The notes beneath the pieces were generated by a model. It did no database searches, was not told the origin of the DNA, and worked only from the letters and a program-made list of their open reading frames with translations. 64,000 nt of DNA, taken from NCBI GenBank assembly GCA_938039675.1, contig CALHUI010000012.1, forward strand, positions 26,325-90,324. The letters are read 5' to 3'. Numbering within the stretch: position 1 is the stretch's first letter; every line of letters starts with the position of its first letter. Shown in pieces: positions 27,259-35,945 of this stretch. The position numbers and the translations under genes were made by a program. Source of the DNA: an uncultured Cytophagales bacterium. GTDB lineage: Bacteria; Bacteroidota; Bacteroidia; Cytophagales; Thermoflexibacteraceae.

Positions 27259-27327
27259 ATGAAGAAAGGCCGTTCTCCTTGGGAACGGCTTTTTATTTTT
27301 TTCTGTGCCAAAACATGGATTTTTTGA
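27259..27327 (+). CDS. Possible 22-residue leader peptide before phhA
   Basis: A short frame ATG...TGA encodes MKKGRSPWERLFIFFCAKTW plus IF, with five Phe codons, and overlaps the terminator hairpin at 27265-27300. This resembles an attenuator leader peptide in layout, but no ribosome binding site is evident and a phenylalanine-sensing leader for a catabolic gene would have to work with inverted logic. It may be chance. Confidence 0.25.
   Translation: MKKGRSPWERLFIFFCAKTWIF
27265..27300 (+). terminator. Terminator hairpin in the phhA leader
   Basis: AAAGGCCGTTC pairs with GAACGGCTTTT (one G-U pair) over a 7-base loop, and the T-rich tract TTTATTTTTTT follows. It stands 78 bases before the phhA start codon and after a candidate promoter. 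It could end a small RNA or attenuate phhA. Confidence 0.75.
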
Positions 27328-27377
27328 AACAATTAATTAACTTGCCAATAATTGCTTTACTAAATAATAACACTACA

Positions 27378-28115
27378 ATGATAGAGAAGCAGGACTATAG
27401 CCGCTATACCGATGAAGACAGACAGGTGTGGCAATTATTGTTTGACCGACAAATGGCATTGTTGCCGGGGCTTGCTTCGAGTGCCTATATGGAAGGGATT
27501 ACCAAAGTAGGTTTCCGACGCGACAGAATCCCTCATTTTGATGAAGTAAACGAAGCACTCGCCAAACACACAGGCTGGCAATTGGTAGTAGTTCCCGGCC
27601 TGATTGATAACAAACCGTTTTTCGAGCTGTTGCTGAACAAAAAGTTTCCGGCAACTACTTGGTTTCGCAAACTTGCCGAGTTGGATTATTTGGAAGAGCC
27701 TGACATGTTTCACGATGTATTCGGGCATGTGCCGTTGCTTACCAATCAGGACTTTTGCAACTTTTTGAGTGGCCTGAGCAACATCGCACTGGAATACATT
27801 GACAACGAGTGGGCGATAGAACTCATATCAAGGTTGTATTGGTACACAGTAGAGTTTGGCCTGATTAACGATGCCGAAGAAGGATTGCGTATCTATGGAG
27901 CAGGTATTTTGTCTTCCGGCGGCGAGTCTGTTTATTGCCTTGGCGAGCAACCGCAGCGCGTACCGTTCAATGTGGAAGATATTATCAACACACCTTACAT
28001 TAAAGACAAGTTTCAGGAAAAATATTTTGTGATTGACTCTTACCGCCAACTCTACGACTCATTAGCCGAAGTGGCAAGAGTTATCAAAAAGTATATAAGT
28101 GTAAGCATGGCATAA
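27378..28115 (+). CDS. phhA: Phenylalanine-4-hydroxylase
   Basis: This enzyme hydroxylates phenylalanine to tyrosine with iron and a pterin cofactor. The 245-residue product starting at the ATG 27378 has the bacterial hydroxylase core: MIEKQDYSRYTDEDRQVW, FRRDRIPHFDEVN and the iron ligands in MFHDVFGHVPLL (two His), with the third ligand Glu in YWYTVEFGLI. The frame is open further upstream (to 27279), but that part overlaps the leader hairpin and is not hydroxylase-like. Divergent hpd lies upstream, so phenylalanine to tyrosine to homogentisate chemistry is partly encoded here. A terminator follows. Confidence 0.96.
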   Translation: MIEKQDYSRYTDEDRQVWQLLFDRQMALLPGLASSAYMEGITKVGFRRDRIPHFDEVNEALAKHTGWQLVVVPGLIDNKPFFELLLNKKFPATTWFRKLAELDYLEEPDMFHDVFGHVPLLTNQDFCNFLSGLSNIALEYIDNEWAIELISRLYWYTVEFGLINDAEEGLRIYGAGILSSGGESVYCLGEQPQRVPFNVEDIINTPYIKDKFQEKYFVIDSYRQLYDSLAEVARVIKKYISVSMA

Positions 28116-28161
28116 TTGCCGCATAAAAAAAGCTACTGATGAAGCGTTTATGACTTGCTCA

Positions 28162-28196
28162 ACCCGTTGGTACATTATTCGCCGACGGGTTTTTTA
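28162..28196 (+). terminator. Intrinsic terminator of phhA
   Basis: ACCCGTTGG pairs with CCGACGGGT (one G-U pair) and is followed by six T. It lies about 47 bases after the phhA stop. Confidence 0.8.
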
Positions 28197-28238
28197 TACG
28201 CTCTCACCCACTTTCTTTTTACTGGTACTTCTGGTTTT

Positions 28239-29324
28239 CTATGTGGTTTTACGCACATCGTGAAGCAAATTCCCCTTTTTGTCGTTGGATTGGGCGGTTC
28301 TTGATTTTAGAAAACGGGTCAGTATGATGGCAGAGATAATGCCGCCGGTTACAAGCAGGTTGTCATTATACCCTTGAAGCAACAGCGCAGCAATGATAAA
28401 TGCAAGATTGAAGGCTAAAATTATAGTAGTAGCTACGGCATGAGAGAAGTTCATACCAATGAGCAGATGGTGAATGTGGTTGCGGTCGGGGGTAAAGGGC
28501 GAAACCCCCGATGCTACTCGTAGGGTAAATACGCGGATGGTATCGAACAGCGGAAAGGCCAACAGGCAGGAAGCAAACATAATCGGGCTGGTAAAATAGT
28601 GTGCAGCCGTTTCCGGAAGACGGGCATTATCTCCCAAGAATTTAATGGTTACGGCAGCAGCCATAAAACCAAGTAGCAGCGAGCCGCAGTCGCCCATAAA
28701 TATTTTGGATTGATAATTAAAAATCAGAAAGGCAAGCGTGCTGCCAATAATGCTGAAGCAAAGAGCCGCAGTGGACATATCGCCGTTGATGTAGAACCAA
28801 GACCCGTACGTGCCGAATACCAAAATTGCAATAGAACCCGCCAATCCGTTGATGCCGTCAATCAGATTGAAAGCATTGGTAATAACCACGATGGTAAAAA
28901 TACTTATCGGATAACTGATGTAAATCGGCAGTTCGCCGATGCCCAGCAGTCCATGCAAGGAGTTGAGGCGAATATCACCAAAGAAAATAATGATGAAAGC
29001 GCCTACAATTTCTGCTAATAGTTTGATGCTTGGCCGCAAAGGCAGGAAATCATCGCGGAAGCCGATAATCAAGATGCCTGTGGTGGCAGCGAGCAACGGC
29101 AGATTGAATAATTCGCTGCGCCAGAAAGACCAAAGCAACAGGGTGATAATCAGGCCAATAAAAATAGCCAATCCGCCAAAGCGGGGAATTTGCTGCGAGT
29201 GTACTTTGCGCTCGTTGGGCAGGTCGTGGATTTTATAGCTGTGCGCTACCTTGATTATCTCAGGCATCAATACCAGCGAAATGGTAAATGCAAGTAGGGC
29301 ACAGCAGACAAGTTCTTCTATCAT
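28239..29324 (-). CDS. MraY/WecA-family undecaprenyl-phosphate sugar-1-phosphate transferase
   Basis: This polytopic membrane enzyme of 361 residues transfers a sugar-1-phosphate, probably N-acetylglucosamine or related, from a UDP-sugar to undecaprenyl phosphate to start a surface polysaccharide. Family motifs are present: KIHDLPNERKVHSQQIPRFG, the acidic GFRDDFLPLRPSIKLL, NAFNLIDGINGLAGS, FMGDCGSLLLGF and the HIHH cytoplasmic loop (PDRNHIHHLLIGM). This pattern fits WecA/TagO-type rather than peptidoglycan MraY. nuoA follows the same direction just upstream (33 bases between). Confidence 0.9.
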   Translation of the reverse strand: MIEELVCCALLAFTISLVLMPEIIKVAHSYKIHDLPNERKVHSQQIPRFGGLAIFIGLIITLLLWSFWRSELFNLPLLAATTGILIIGFRDDFLPLRPSIKLLAEIVGAFIIIFFGDIRLNSLHGLLGIGELPIYISYPISIFTIVVITNAFNLIDGINGLAGSIAILVFGTYGSWFYINGDMSTAALCFSIIGSTLAFLIFNYQSKIFMGDCGSLLLGFMAAAVTIKFLGDNARLPETAAHYFTSPIMFASCLLAFPLFDTIRVFTLRVASGVSPFTPDRNHIHHLLIGMNFSHAVATTIILAFNLAFIIAALLLQGYNDNLLVTGGIISAIILTRFLKSRTAQSNDKKGNLLHDVRKTT

Positions 29325-29357
29325 AGTGGAAAGGTAGCCAAAACATAAACAGCAATT

Positions 29358-29819
29358 TTATTGCCGTTTATTAAATGCTTCATAAACAGAACGGGGAATC
29401 GGGCTGTTTTGTATGAGTGTTTGCGAATAATTCATTTTACCCCAATTGAAGTAACCTTTTCGCCACACATAGCCCAGCCCAACTGCCAGAATAAATATGA
29501 ACAAAAAAATTTCAATACTCACAAAAGTTGCCCATGCGGTTGAAGCGGCAGCCTGTGACCGAAAGGCTGCCACTGCCCATGGAAAAAGGAACAATAGTTC
29601 GGCCTCGAACAATAAGAAAACAAGTGCAATAATGTAAAAACGGCTGTTAAAAAGCCCGTGTGCGCTGCCGACAGGCTCCTCGCCACACTCATAGGCGGTC
29701 AGTTTATTGGCATCGGGGCGATGGGGGCGCAGCAAACGCCATACGCCAAAAGTGATTGATATAAAAACCAAACTGCCGACAATAAAGAACAGCGTCGGAA
29801 CGAGCAAATCCATGTGCAA
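29358..29819 (-). CDS. nuoA: NADH-quinone oxidoreductase subunit A
   Basis: NuoA is a small three-helix subunit in the membrane arm of complex I. The family core YECGEEPVGSAHGLFNSRFY is present, followed by the acidic membrane motif VFLLFEAELLFLFPWA. At 153 residues it is slightly longer than usual, with a charged tail. The likely start is either 29819 or the second ATG at 29813. It is odd that no nuoB follows: the downstream gene is the WecA-type transferase. A nuoL-like gene lies about 8 kb away on the other strand, so complex I genes seem scattered here. Confidence 0.94.
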   Translation of the reverse strand: MHMDLLVPTLFFIVGSLVFISITFGVWRLLRPHRPDANKLTAYECGEEPVGSAHGLFNSRFYIIALVFLLFEAELLFLFPWAVAAFRSQAAASTAWATFVSIEIFLFIFILAVGLGYVWRKGYFNWGKMNYSQTLIQNSPIPRSVYEAFNKRQ

Positions 29820-29867
29820 AGATAGGTAAAGAAGTAGATTTGCACTGTAAGGATAGGAAACAAAGCC

Positions 29868-29875
29868 TAAATTTG
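29868..29875 (+). promoter_or_regulatory. -7 element (TAAATTTG) directly before rlmD
   Basis: TAAATTTG matches TAnnTTTG exactly and ends 4 bases before the rlmD ATG. A TTTG at 29839-29842 is 25 bases upstream, slightly far. If used, the transcript would have almost no leader. Confidence 0.45.
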
Positions 29876-29879
29876 TGGT

Positions 29880-31343
29880 ATGGGAAGGACGAAAAAAGTT
29901 GACCTACTGTTGGAGCGGGTGCATATCGAAGAAATGACTAGCGAGGGCAAAGGGCTTGCCCGCCATAATGGGGTTGTGGTTTTTGTGGAGGGGGCTGTCA
30001 TAGGCGATGTAGCTGACGTTCAGGTATATCTGCAAAAGAAAAACTTTATGGAAGCCCGCCTTGCCAACTTGGTTGTACCTTCTCCGAAACGTCGCGAGCC
30101 GCACTGTGCACATTTTGGTTATTGCGGCGGATGTCGCTTCCAGCACCTGACCTACGAGGCGCAATTGCAGTGGAAGCAAAAACATGTGCATGATTGCATC
30201 GAGCGGATAGGTAAGGTATTTATACCCGAGCATCGCACGATTCTGCCTTCGACACAAATTACGCACTATCGGAACAAATTGCAGTTTTCTTTTTCCAATA
30301 AGCGCTGGTTTCCGCGTGAGATGCTGGCAGAAGCCCCACACATGGAGCAAAATGCGGTCGGGTTTCATGTGCCCAATCACTTTGACAAGGTTATTGACAT
30401 TGAGACCTGTTACCATCAGGCCGAGCCTTCTAATGCTATTCGCAACGAGCTAAAAGCCTTTGCTCTAAAAAATGGCTATACTTTTTTTGACATTTGGCTG
30501 CAAAAGGGCTTTTTGCGAAACTTAACCGTGCGCAATACAACGCTGGGGCAATGGATGGTTATTTTGCAGTTCTACGACAATCTGCCCGAACAGATTGAGG
30601 CTACCATGCAGTTTATTGCCAACCGATTTCCGGAAATTACTTCCCTGTTCTACGTGGTCAATCAGAAAGGAAATGATACATTTGACGACCTTGAACTCAC
30701 CTTATATAAGGGTGTCCCTTACATAGAGGAGCAAATGGAGCATATGCGTTTCCGAATTGGCCCCAAGTCGTTTTTTCAGACCAATAGCCGTCAAGCGATA
30801 GAACTCTATAAGGCAACCCGTGCTCTTGCTGGGCTGACAGGTGAGGAAATAGTGTATGACCTCTACACTGGCACCGGAACAATCGCTTGCTTTGTTGCCA
30901 ATCGGGCCAAAAAAGTAGTTGGTATTGAATATGTAGAAGCAGCCGTTCAGGATGCTTGGTTGAATGCTTCGTTGAATCAGGTAGATAATGCCTCGTTCTT
31001 TGCAGGCGATATGGCACAAGTGTTCAACGATGTCTTTATGGCGCAGCATGGTGTTCCTGATGTTATCATTACAGACCCGCCCCGTGCGGGCATGCACGAG
31101 TTAGTGGTGCAGGCCATTAACAACAGCAATGCCAAAAGGGTGGTTTACGTAAGTTGCAACCCCTCTACGCAGGCACGCGATTTGGCACTGATGGCAGAAA
31201 AATACGTACCTTTAATTTCTCAGCCTGTTGATATGTTTCCGCAAACTACACATGTAGAAAATATTGTTTTATTAGAGCGTCGCGACCTTGTAGAACAGCG
31301 GCTACAAATCGAATATAGTACCAACAACAACCACTACCTATGA
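29880..31343 (+). CDS. rlmD: 23S rRNA (uracil-5-)-methyltransferase, RlmD/RumA type
   Basis: This SAM-dependent enzyme methylates a uridine in 23S rRNA (U1939 in E. coli for RlmD). The 487-residue protein has an N-terminal TRAM-like RNA-binding domain (MTSEGKGLARHNGVVVFVEG), the iron-sulfur cysteines in CAHFGYCGGCRFQHL, the SAM motif VYDLYTGTGTIACFVANRA, the IITDPPRAGMH motif and the catalytic Cys in VVYVSCNPSTQARDL. Other TrmA-superfamily specificities cannot be excluded from sequence alone. The stop overlaps the start of the next gene by four bases, indicating translational coupling. Confidence 0.93.
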   Translation: MGRTKKVDLLLERVHIEEMTSEGKGLARHNGVVVFVEGAVIGDVADVQVYLQKKNFMEARLANLVVPSPKRREPHCAHFGYCGGCRFQHLTYEAQLQWKQKHVHDCIERIGKVFIPEHRTILPSTQITHYRNKLQFSFSNKRWFPREMLAEAPHMEQNAVGFHVPNHFDKVIDIETCYHQAEPSNAIRNELKAFALKNGYTFFDIWLQKGFLRNLTVRNTTLGQWMVILQFYDNLPEQIEATMQFIANRFPEITSLFYVVNQKGNDTFDDLELTLYKGVPYIEEQMEHMRFRIGPKSFFQTNSRQAIELYKATRALAGLTGEEIVYDLYTGTGTIACFVANRAKKVVGIEYVEAAVQDAWLNASLNQVDNASFFAGDMAQVFNDVFMAQHGVPDVIITDPPRAGMHELVVQAINNSNAKRVVYVSCNPSTQARDLALMAEKYVPLISQPVDMFPQTTHVENIVLLERRDLVEQRLQIEYSTNNNHYL

Positions 31344-32680
31344 AGTTTTTCTTTCGTTTAGGAGTTATCATCATTATCCTGTGGCAAGTTGCGGGTTGTC
31401 AATCAACCGCTGACTATAACAAAAAACTTTCAAATCCGGAGTTCTTACATCGTTCGGTGCAAGAACTGAGCGAAGTAATCGTGCACGATATTTTTTCGCC
31501 GCCTGTTGCTTCCCGCATTTATGCGTATGCGTCTATCGCAGCCTATGAAACAATGGCGTTGAGCAACCCCGAATATCGCAGCATGGTCGGACAACTCAAC
31601 GATTTGCGACCCATTGCAAGGATAGATACTTCCCGTTCATACTCTGTGCCTTTGGCAACTGTGCATGCTTTCTTGACCGTAGGGAAAAAGCTCATCTTTT
31701 CTGAAAAAAAAATAGAAGATTTTCAGGAAAAGCTGTATGCCGAGATGAAAGCGACAGGTATTCCCAATGAAGATTTCCAGCAATCCATGGCAGTTGGGCA
31801 AACTGTGGCCGACCACATTATGGCATGGGCAGCCAAAGACCGCTATCAAGAGACACGCAGCGCACCCAAATTTACTGTTACGGCCTCTCCCGGTCGTTGG
31901 ATTCCTACACCGCCTGCCTACATGGATGCCATAGAACCTCATTGGAATCAGATTCGCCCTTTTACACTGACAAGCGCCGACCAGTTTGCTCCGCCTCCTG
32001 CAACACCTTTCAGCACAGACACTGCAAGTCTTTTTTATAAAGAGGCTTATGAAGTTTATCAAATAAGTAAAAATATCACCGACGAAGAGAAAGAAATTGC
32101 CGACTTTTGGGATTGTAACCCTTACAAAGTCAATTTACAGGGGCACGTAATGTATGCTACCAAAAAAATTACTCCCGGTGGGCACTGGATGAGCATTACA
32201 GGTATTGTCAGCCGCACGGCAAAAGATGATTTTAACAAAGCTGTCGAAACTTATGCTTGGGTGGCTATCGGACTGGCCGATGGGTTTATCAGTTGTTGGG
32301 ATGAGAAATTCCGCAGTAATGTTGTTCGCCCCGAAACTTATATCAATGAGTACATTGACAAAGCATGGATTCCACTGCTGCAAACACCCCCTTTCCCCGA
32401 ATATACCAGTGGCCATAGTGTAGTTTCGGGTGTTGCAGGCGAAATTCTCACTCACTTGTATGGAGAGCCTTTTTCCTATCAAGACAGCACCGAGGTGCGT
32501 TATGGCCTGCCTATACGCAGTTATACATCCTTTCGTCAGGCTGCCAACGAAGCATCCGTTAGTCGGATATATGGAGGTATTCATTATGCACCCGCTGTCA
32601 GAAATGGCTTGGAGCAAGGTAAACAAATTGCCGCACATATTATCAAAACTCTGAAAACGCGGGAGAAGCCCCAACCTTAG
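31340..32680 (+). CDS. Vanadium-dependent haloperoxidase / PAP2-like lipoprotein
   Basis: The 446-residue protein has a lipoprotein signal (KFFFRLGVIIIILWQVAGC) and a C-terminal acid-phosphatase/haloperoxidase domain. The three anion-binding motifs are present: KFRSNVVRP (KX6RP), YTSGHSVVSG (SGH) and SRIYGGIH (SRX5H). Bacteroidota proteins of this type are usually annotated as vanadium-dependent haloperoxidases, but phosphatase activity is equally possible. It overlaps rlmD by four bases and is followed after two bases by a methyltransferase gene, so the three form an operon. Confidence 0.9.
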   Translation: MKFFFRLGVIIIILWQVAGCQSTADYNKKLSNPEFLHRSVQELSEVIVHDIFSPPVASRIYAYASIAAYETMALSNPEYRSMVGQLNDLRPIARIDTSRSYSVPLATVHAFLTVGKKLIFSEKKIEDFQEKLYAEMKATGIPNEDFQQSMAVGQTVADHIMAWAAKDRYQETRSAPKFTVTASPGRWIPTPPAYMDAIEPHWNQIRPFTLTSADQFAPPPATPFSTDTASLFYKEAYEVYQISKNITDEEKEIADFWDCNPYKVNLQGHVMYATKKITPGGHWMSITGIVSRTAKDDFNKAVETYAWVAIGLADGFISCWDEKFRSNVVRPETYINEYIDKAWIPLLQTPPFPEYTSGHSVVSGVAGEILTHLYGEPFSYQDSTEVRYGLPIRSYTSFRQAANEASVSRIYGGIHYAPAVRNGLEQGKQIAAHIIKTLKTREKPQP

Positions 32681-32682
32681 CG

Positions 32683-33450
32683 ATGGAAAGAAAGTATTAT
32701 GAGGAGTATTATACCCTTGAGCGCACCAACTGGTGGTTCAAGGTGCGTAACCACATTTTGATGGAGCAGGTGGCAACCATAGCCAATGGCAGAACTGATT
32801 TGAAGATTCTCAACATTGGTGCAGGAACGGGGCGCACAACCGAGCTTTTACAGGCTTTTGGTCAGGTTACTTCTGTTGAATACGATGCTTACTGCGTGGC
32901 TTTTACCCGCGATAAGTTGCCGTTTGAGATACAGGAAGGCTCTATTTTGGAACTGCAATTCCCCGACCATTCATTTGATTTGGTATGTGCCTTTGATGTG
33001 ATAGAGCACGTGGAAGATGATGGGCTGGCAGTGCGCGAAATGAAGCGCGTATGCCGCAAGGGGGGTAGTGTGATTGTCAGTGTGCCGGCTTTTCAGTTTT
33101 TGTGGAGTCATCACGATGTCATTAATCATCACCATCGCCGCTACACTATGACCGGTTTAAAGCAATTGTTTAGTAGCAATCATGCGAACGGGAAGCCCCA
33201 TGGAGGTATTGTTTACACAACCTATTTTAACTCCCTACTCTTTCTGCCCATTGCTACTTTTCGTCTGATAGCCAAATGGTTGCCCAAAAAACTCATTCGC
33301 AAAGGTACGGGAGCCGACAATCACGTAGTTCCCGAAGGCAGCCCCGTCAATCGGCTTTTGGAATCCCTCTTTGGTATTGAACGCCCCTTGCTGCGCGGCG
33401 GCCTGCGTTTTCCTTTCGGTGTTTCTGCAATGCTGGTGTATCGGATGTGA
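32683..33450 (+). CDS. Class I SAM-dependent methyltransferase
   Basis: The 255-residue protein has the SAM-binding motif LNIGAGTGRTTELL and following acidic residues (VEYDAYC), motif II/III FDLVCAFDVIEHVEDDG, and a HHHRRYTM segment common in family methyltransferases found in polysaccharide or lipid loci. The substrate is unknown. It starts two bases after the peroxidase-like lipoprotein gene, the last gene of the apparent rlmD operon. Confidence 0.9.
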   Translation: MERKYYEEYYTLERTNWWFKVRNHILMEQVATIANGRTDLKILNIGAGTGRTTELLQAFGQVTSVEYDAYCVAFTRDKLPFEIQEGSILELQFPDHSFDLVCAFDVIEHVEDDGLAVREMKRVCRKGGSVIVSVPAFQFLWSHHDVINHHHRRYTMTGLKQLFSSNHANGKPHGGIVYTTYFNSLLFLPIATFRLIAKWLPKKLIRKGTGADNHVVPEGSPVNRLLESLFGIERPLLRGGLRFPFGVSAMLVYRM

Positions 33451-33706
33451 TGAAGTGAGTGGCAAATCAATAAATAAGCCATATCAATAGGTTGCACACG
33501 ATACCTAACTTTAACTAAATTTTATAGACAACGGCTGATTTTTTTCAGCTTATTTCTGCATGAATCTGTGTTTTTACCAAAGTGTATTTGTGTGCTTGAG
33601 TATAATTGGTCAAATTAACTGCACATTAGGTAAAAGCTACCACAAGCGTACAAACACAGAAAAATATCAAGTTATCTTATAGTGCCATTCCCAACTTTTA
33701 AAAACC

Positions 33707-34708
33707 ATGCTGCGCCCCCGACTGAGTACAGCCGATTACATCAACGGCATCCGAGAAGGCAATCGATTTGTATTGAGCCGTGCCATCACACTAATAGAAA
33801 GCCGACTGCCCGCCGACCGCGAACAAGCCGATGCCGTCATCCAAACACTGCTTCCAGAAAGTGGGAAGTCTATCCGCATAGGAATTACCGGCGTGCCGGG
33901 GGTTGGCAAAAGCACGTTTATTGAACGATTCGGCATGTTAGTTACAGATTATGGCAAAAAATTGGCAGTGTTGGCAATAGACCCCAGCAGCCCCGTAACG
34001 GGGGGCAGCATCATGGGCGATAAAACCCGCATGGAACAGCTCAGCCACAACCCGATGGCATACATTCGTCCTTCGCCTGCAGGTACTTCATTGGGAGGGG
34101 TAAGTCGCAAAACCCGCGAAACCATGCTGCTTTGTGAGGCAGCAGGTTTTGAAGTGATTTTTGTAGAAACTGTCGGCGTAGGGCAGTCCGAAACTGCCGT
34201 ACACAGCATGACTGATTTTTTCCTGCTTCTCATGCTGGCAGGAGCAGGCGATGAATTGCAGGGTATCAAAAAAGGCATCATGGAAATGGCCGATGCGGTT
34301 GCCATCAATAAAGCCGACGGCGACAATATTAAACGGGCTAAGATGGCACAGGCAGAGTACCGCAATGCTATGCATTTTTTTCCACCCAAACCTTATGGCT
34401 GGCAACCCAAAGTACTGACCTGTTCCGCATTAGAAGGCATCGGATTGGAAGAAATCTGGCAAATGATACAAGACTATCGCCGTCTAACAGAAAGCAATGG
34501 CTGGTGGGAGCGCAAGCGGATGCAGCAACAAGAAGCATGGCTCAAAGAATTGATTGCCGAACAATTACTGGAAAATTTTTATGGGAATACGATGGTAAAA
34601 ACGGCTTTGCAAGATAAATTAGCTGCTATTCAGGCAGGCAAGCAGCACGTACCGCATGCAGTTTCCGATTTGATGAATTTGTACAGCGAAGCACAAAAAC
34701 ATTCCTAA
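33707..34708 (+). CDS. meaB: Methylmalonyl-CoA mutase-associated GTPase
   Basis: MeaB (ArgK family) is a G-protein chaperone that loads and protects the B12-dependent methylmalonyl-CoA mutase. The 333-residue protein shows the P-loop TGVPGVGKSTFIERFG, the DPSSPVTGGSIMGDKTRM switch region, FVETVGVGQSE and the guanine-specificity segment AINKADGD. The C-terminal dimer arm is present. No mutase gene is in the window, so its partner must be elsewhere. It is preceded by a 256-base gap with no recognisable gene. Confidence 0.95.
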   Translation: MLRPRLSTADYINGIREGNRFVLSRAITLIESRLPADREQADAVIQTLLPESGKSIRIGITGVPGVGKSTFIERFGMLVTDYGKKLAVLAIDPSSPVTGGSIMGDKTRMEQLSHNPMAYIRPSPAGTSLGGVSRKTRETMLLCEAAGFEVIFVETVGVGQSETAVHSMTDFFLLLMLAGAGDELQGIKKGIMEMADAVAINKADGDNIKRAKMAQAEYRNAMHFFPPKPYGWQPKVLTCSALEGIGLEEIWQMIQDYRRLTESNGWWERKRMQQQEAWLKELIAEQLLENFYGNTMVKTALQDKLAAIQAGKQHVPHAVSDLMNLYSEAQKHS

Positions 34709-34713
34709 ATTTG
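34678..34713 (+). promoter_or_regulatory. Promoter for the efflux adaptor gene
   Basis: TTTG at 34678-34681 and TAAATTTG at 34706-34713 match the -33 and -7 elements with a 24-base spacer, slightly long. The -7 overlaps the meaB stop codon. Transcription would start near 34720, about 70 bases before the gene. Confidence 0.45.
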
Positions 34714-34789
34714 TGCATCTTACTCTTTGTGAACATCAACCTTTTACGCTCTTTTTAATCCGTCCTTTTACCGATGTTTATTCCCTTTT

Positions 34790-35875
34790 ATGAAAATTTC
34801 TGTACGCACAATTGTTCTTATTCTTTTTCTTGCTGCTATCGCTATGGGCATTGCTTGGCGCTTAGAGTGGTTTAGTTCTGACGAAAAAAAGGCAAATAGG
34901 GCAGTGGGCAGCCCCGCAGGTAATAAAGAAGCCCCTCCGCAAGTCATTAAGGCATATGTAGTCAAAGGCGAAGTACTGGAAGAAAAAATCAGTTCGGTTG
35001 GCTCTATCATTGCCAACGAAGAAGTGGATTTGAAGTGCGAAACATCAGGTAAAATCACGAACGTGCAATTTCAGGAAGGCAGTATGGTCAGCAAAGGGCA
35101 ATTGCTTTTGCAACTGAACGATGACGAATTGCAAGCCGAGTTGAAACGCGCTATGATTCAAAAAGATTTGCTTGAGAAGAAAAAAGCACGCGATGAAAAA
35201 TTATTACAACGACAAGGTATCAGCCAAGAAGAGTTTGAGTCGCTGACTGCACAACTGGATGCACAAAACGCAACTATTGAAGCCATTAAATCGCAAATTG
35301 CCAAAACACGTTTGCTTGCACCTTTCAGCGGACAAATCGGTTTGCGTTATGTCAGCGAAGGTACTTATGTTACGCCTACGGTACGCATTGCCAACCTGAT
35401 AGACCTCAGTAGTGTGAAGGTGGACTTCGCCATCCCCGAGAAATACATGGGAGTGGTGAAAAAAGGTATGAAAATTATATTTACTGTTGCAGGCGGCACC
35501 AAAGAATACACAGGCATGGTGTATGCCATTGAGCCAAAAGTAGAGGCTGCCACCCGCACCATTCAAATTCGCGCCGTTTGCGACAACCGCGACCGCGAAA
35601 TTCTGCCCGGTGCTTTTGCTTCGGTCAAAATTGTGTTGAACAGGATAGAAAATGCGCTTTTAGTACCCACACAAGCCATTATTCCTGAAATGGATGCCAA
35701 AAAAGTTTTCCTTGTAAAAGACGGCAAAGCCACCCTTACAATGGTTAAAACAGGCATCCGCACCGAATCCAAAATACAGATATTGGAAGGCCTTTCTGTG
35801 GGTGATACCGTTATCACAGCCGGTTTGCTGCAAATCAAACCAGGGGTAGCCGTGAAGCCTACGGAGGTAGAGTAA
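34790..35875 (+). CDS. RND-type efflux periplasmic adaptor (membrane fusion protein)
   Basis: The 361-residue product has an N-terminal membrane anchor (VRTIVLILFLAAIAMGIAW) and the adaptor layout: a lipoyl half (DLKCETSGKITNVQFQEGS), an alpha-hairpin coiled coil (about residues 110-165), the second lipoyl half (TRLLAPFSGQIGLRYVSEG), a beta-barrel and a membrane-proximal domain ending VGDTVITAGLLQIKPG. Adaptors link an inner-membrane pump to an outer-membrane channel. No pump or channel gene follows: the next gene is convergent, after a strong terminator. It may serve a pump encoded elsewhere. Confidence 0.92.
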   Translation: MKISVRTIVLILFLAAIAMGIAWRLEWFSSDEKKANRAVGSPAGNKEAPPQVIKAYVVKGEVLEEKISSVGSIIANEEVDLKCETSGKITNVQFQEGSMVSKGQLLLQLNDDELQAELKRAMIQKDLLEKKKARDEKLLQRQGISQEEFESLTAQLDAQNATIEAIKSQIAKTRLLAPFSGQIGLRYVSEGTYVTPTVRIANLIDLSSVKVDFAIPEKYMGVVKKGMKIIFTVAGGTKEYTGMVYAIEPKVEAATRTIQIRAVCDNRDREILPGAFASVKIVLNRIENALLVPTQAIIPEMDAKKVFLVKDGKATLTMVKTGIRTESKIQILEGLSVGDTVITAGLLQIKPGVAVKPTEVE

Positions 35876-35888
35876 GTGTACTGGCAAC

Positions 35889-35928
35889 AAAAAAATCCTG
35901 ACAGACTTCAACCTGTCAGGATTTTTTT
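35889..35928. terminator. Bidirectional terminator built from the dispersed palindrome
   Basis: AAAAAAATCCTGACAG and CTGTCAGGATTTTTTT form a perfect 16-bp stem with an 8-base loop. It lies between the convergent adaptor and prolyl oligopeptidase genes and provides T-runs on both strands. Confidence 0.9.
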
Positions 35929-35945
35929 GTTATAACTTAGCCGTT

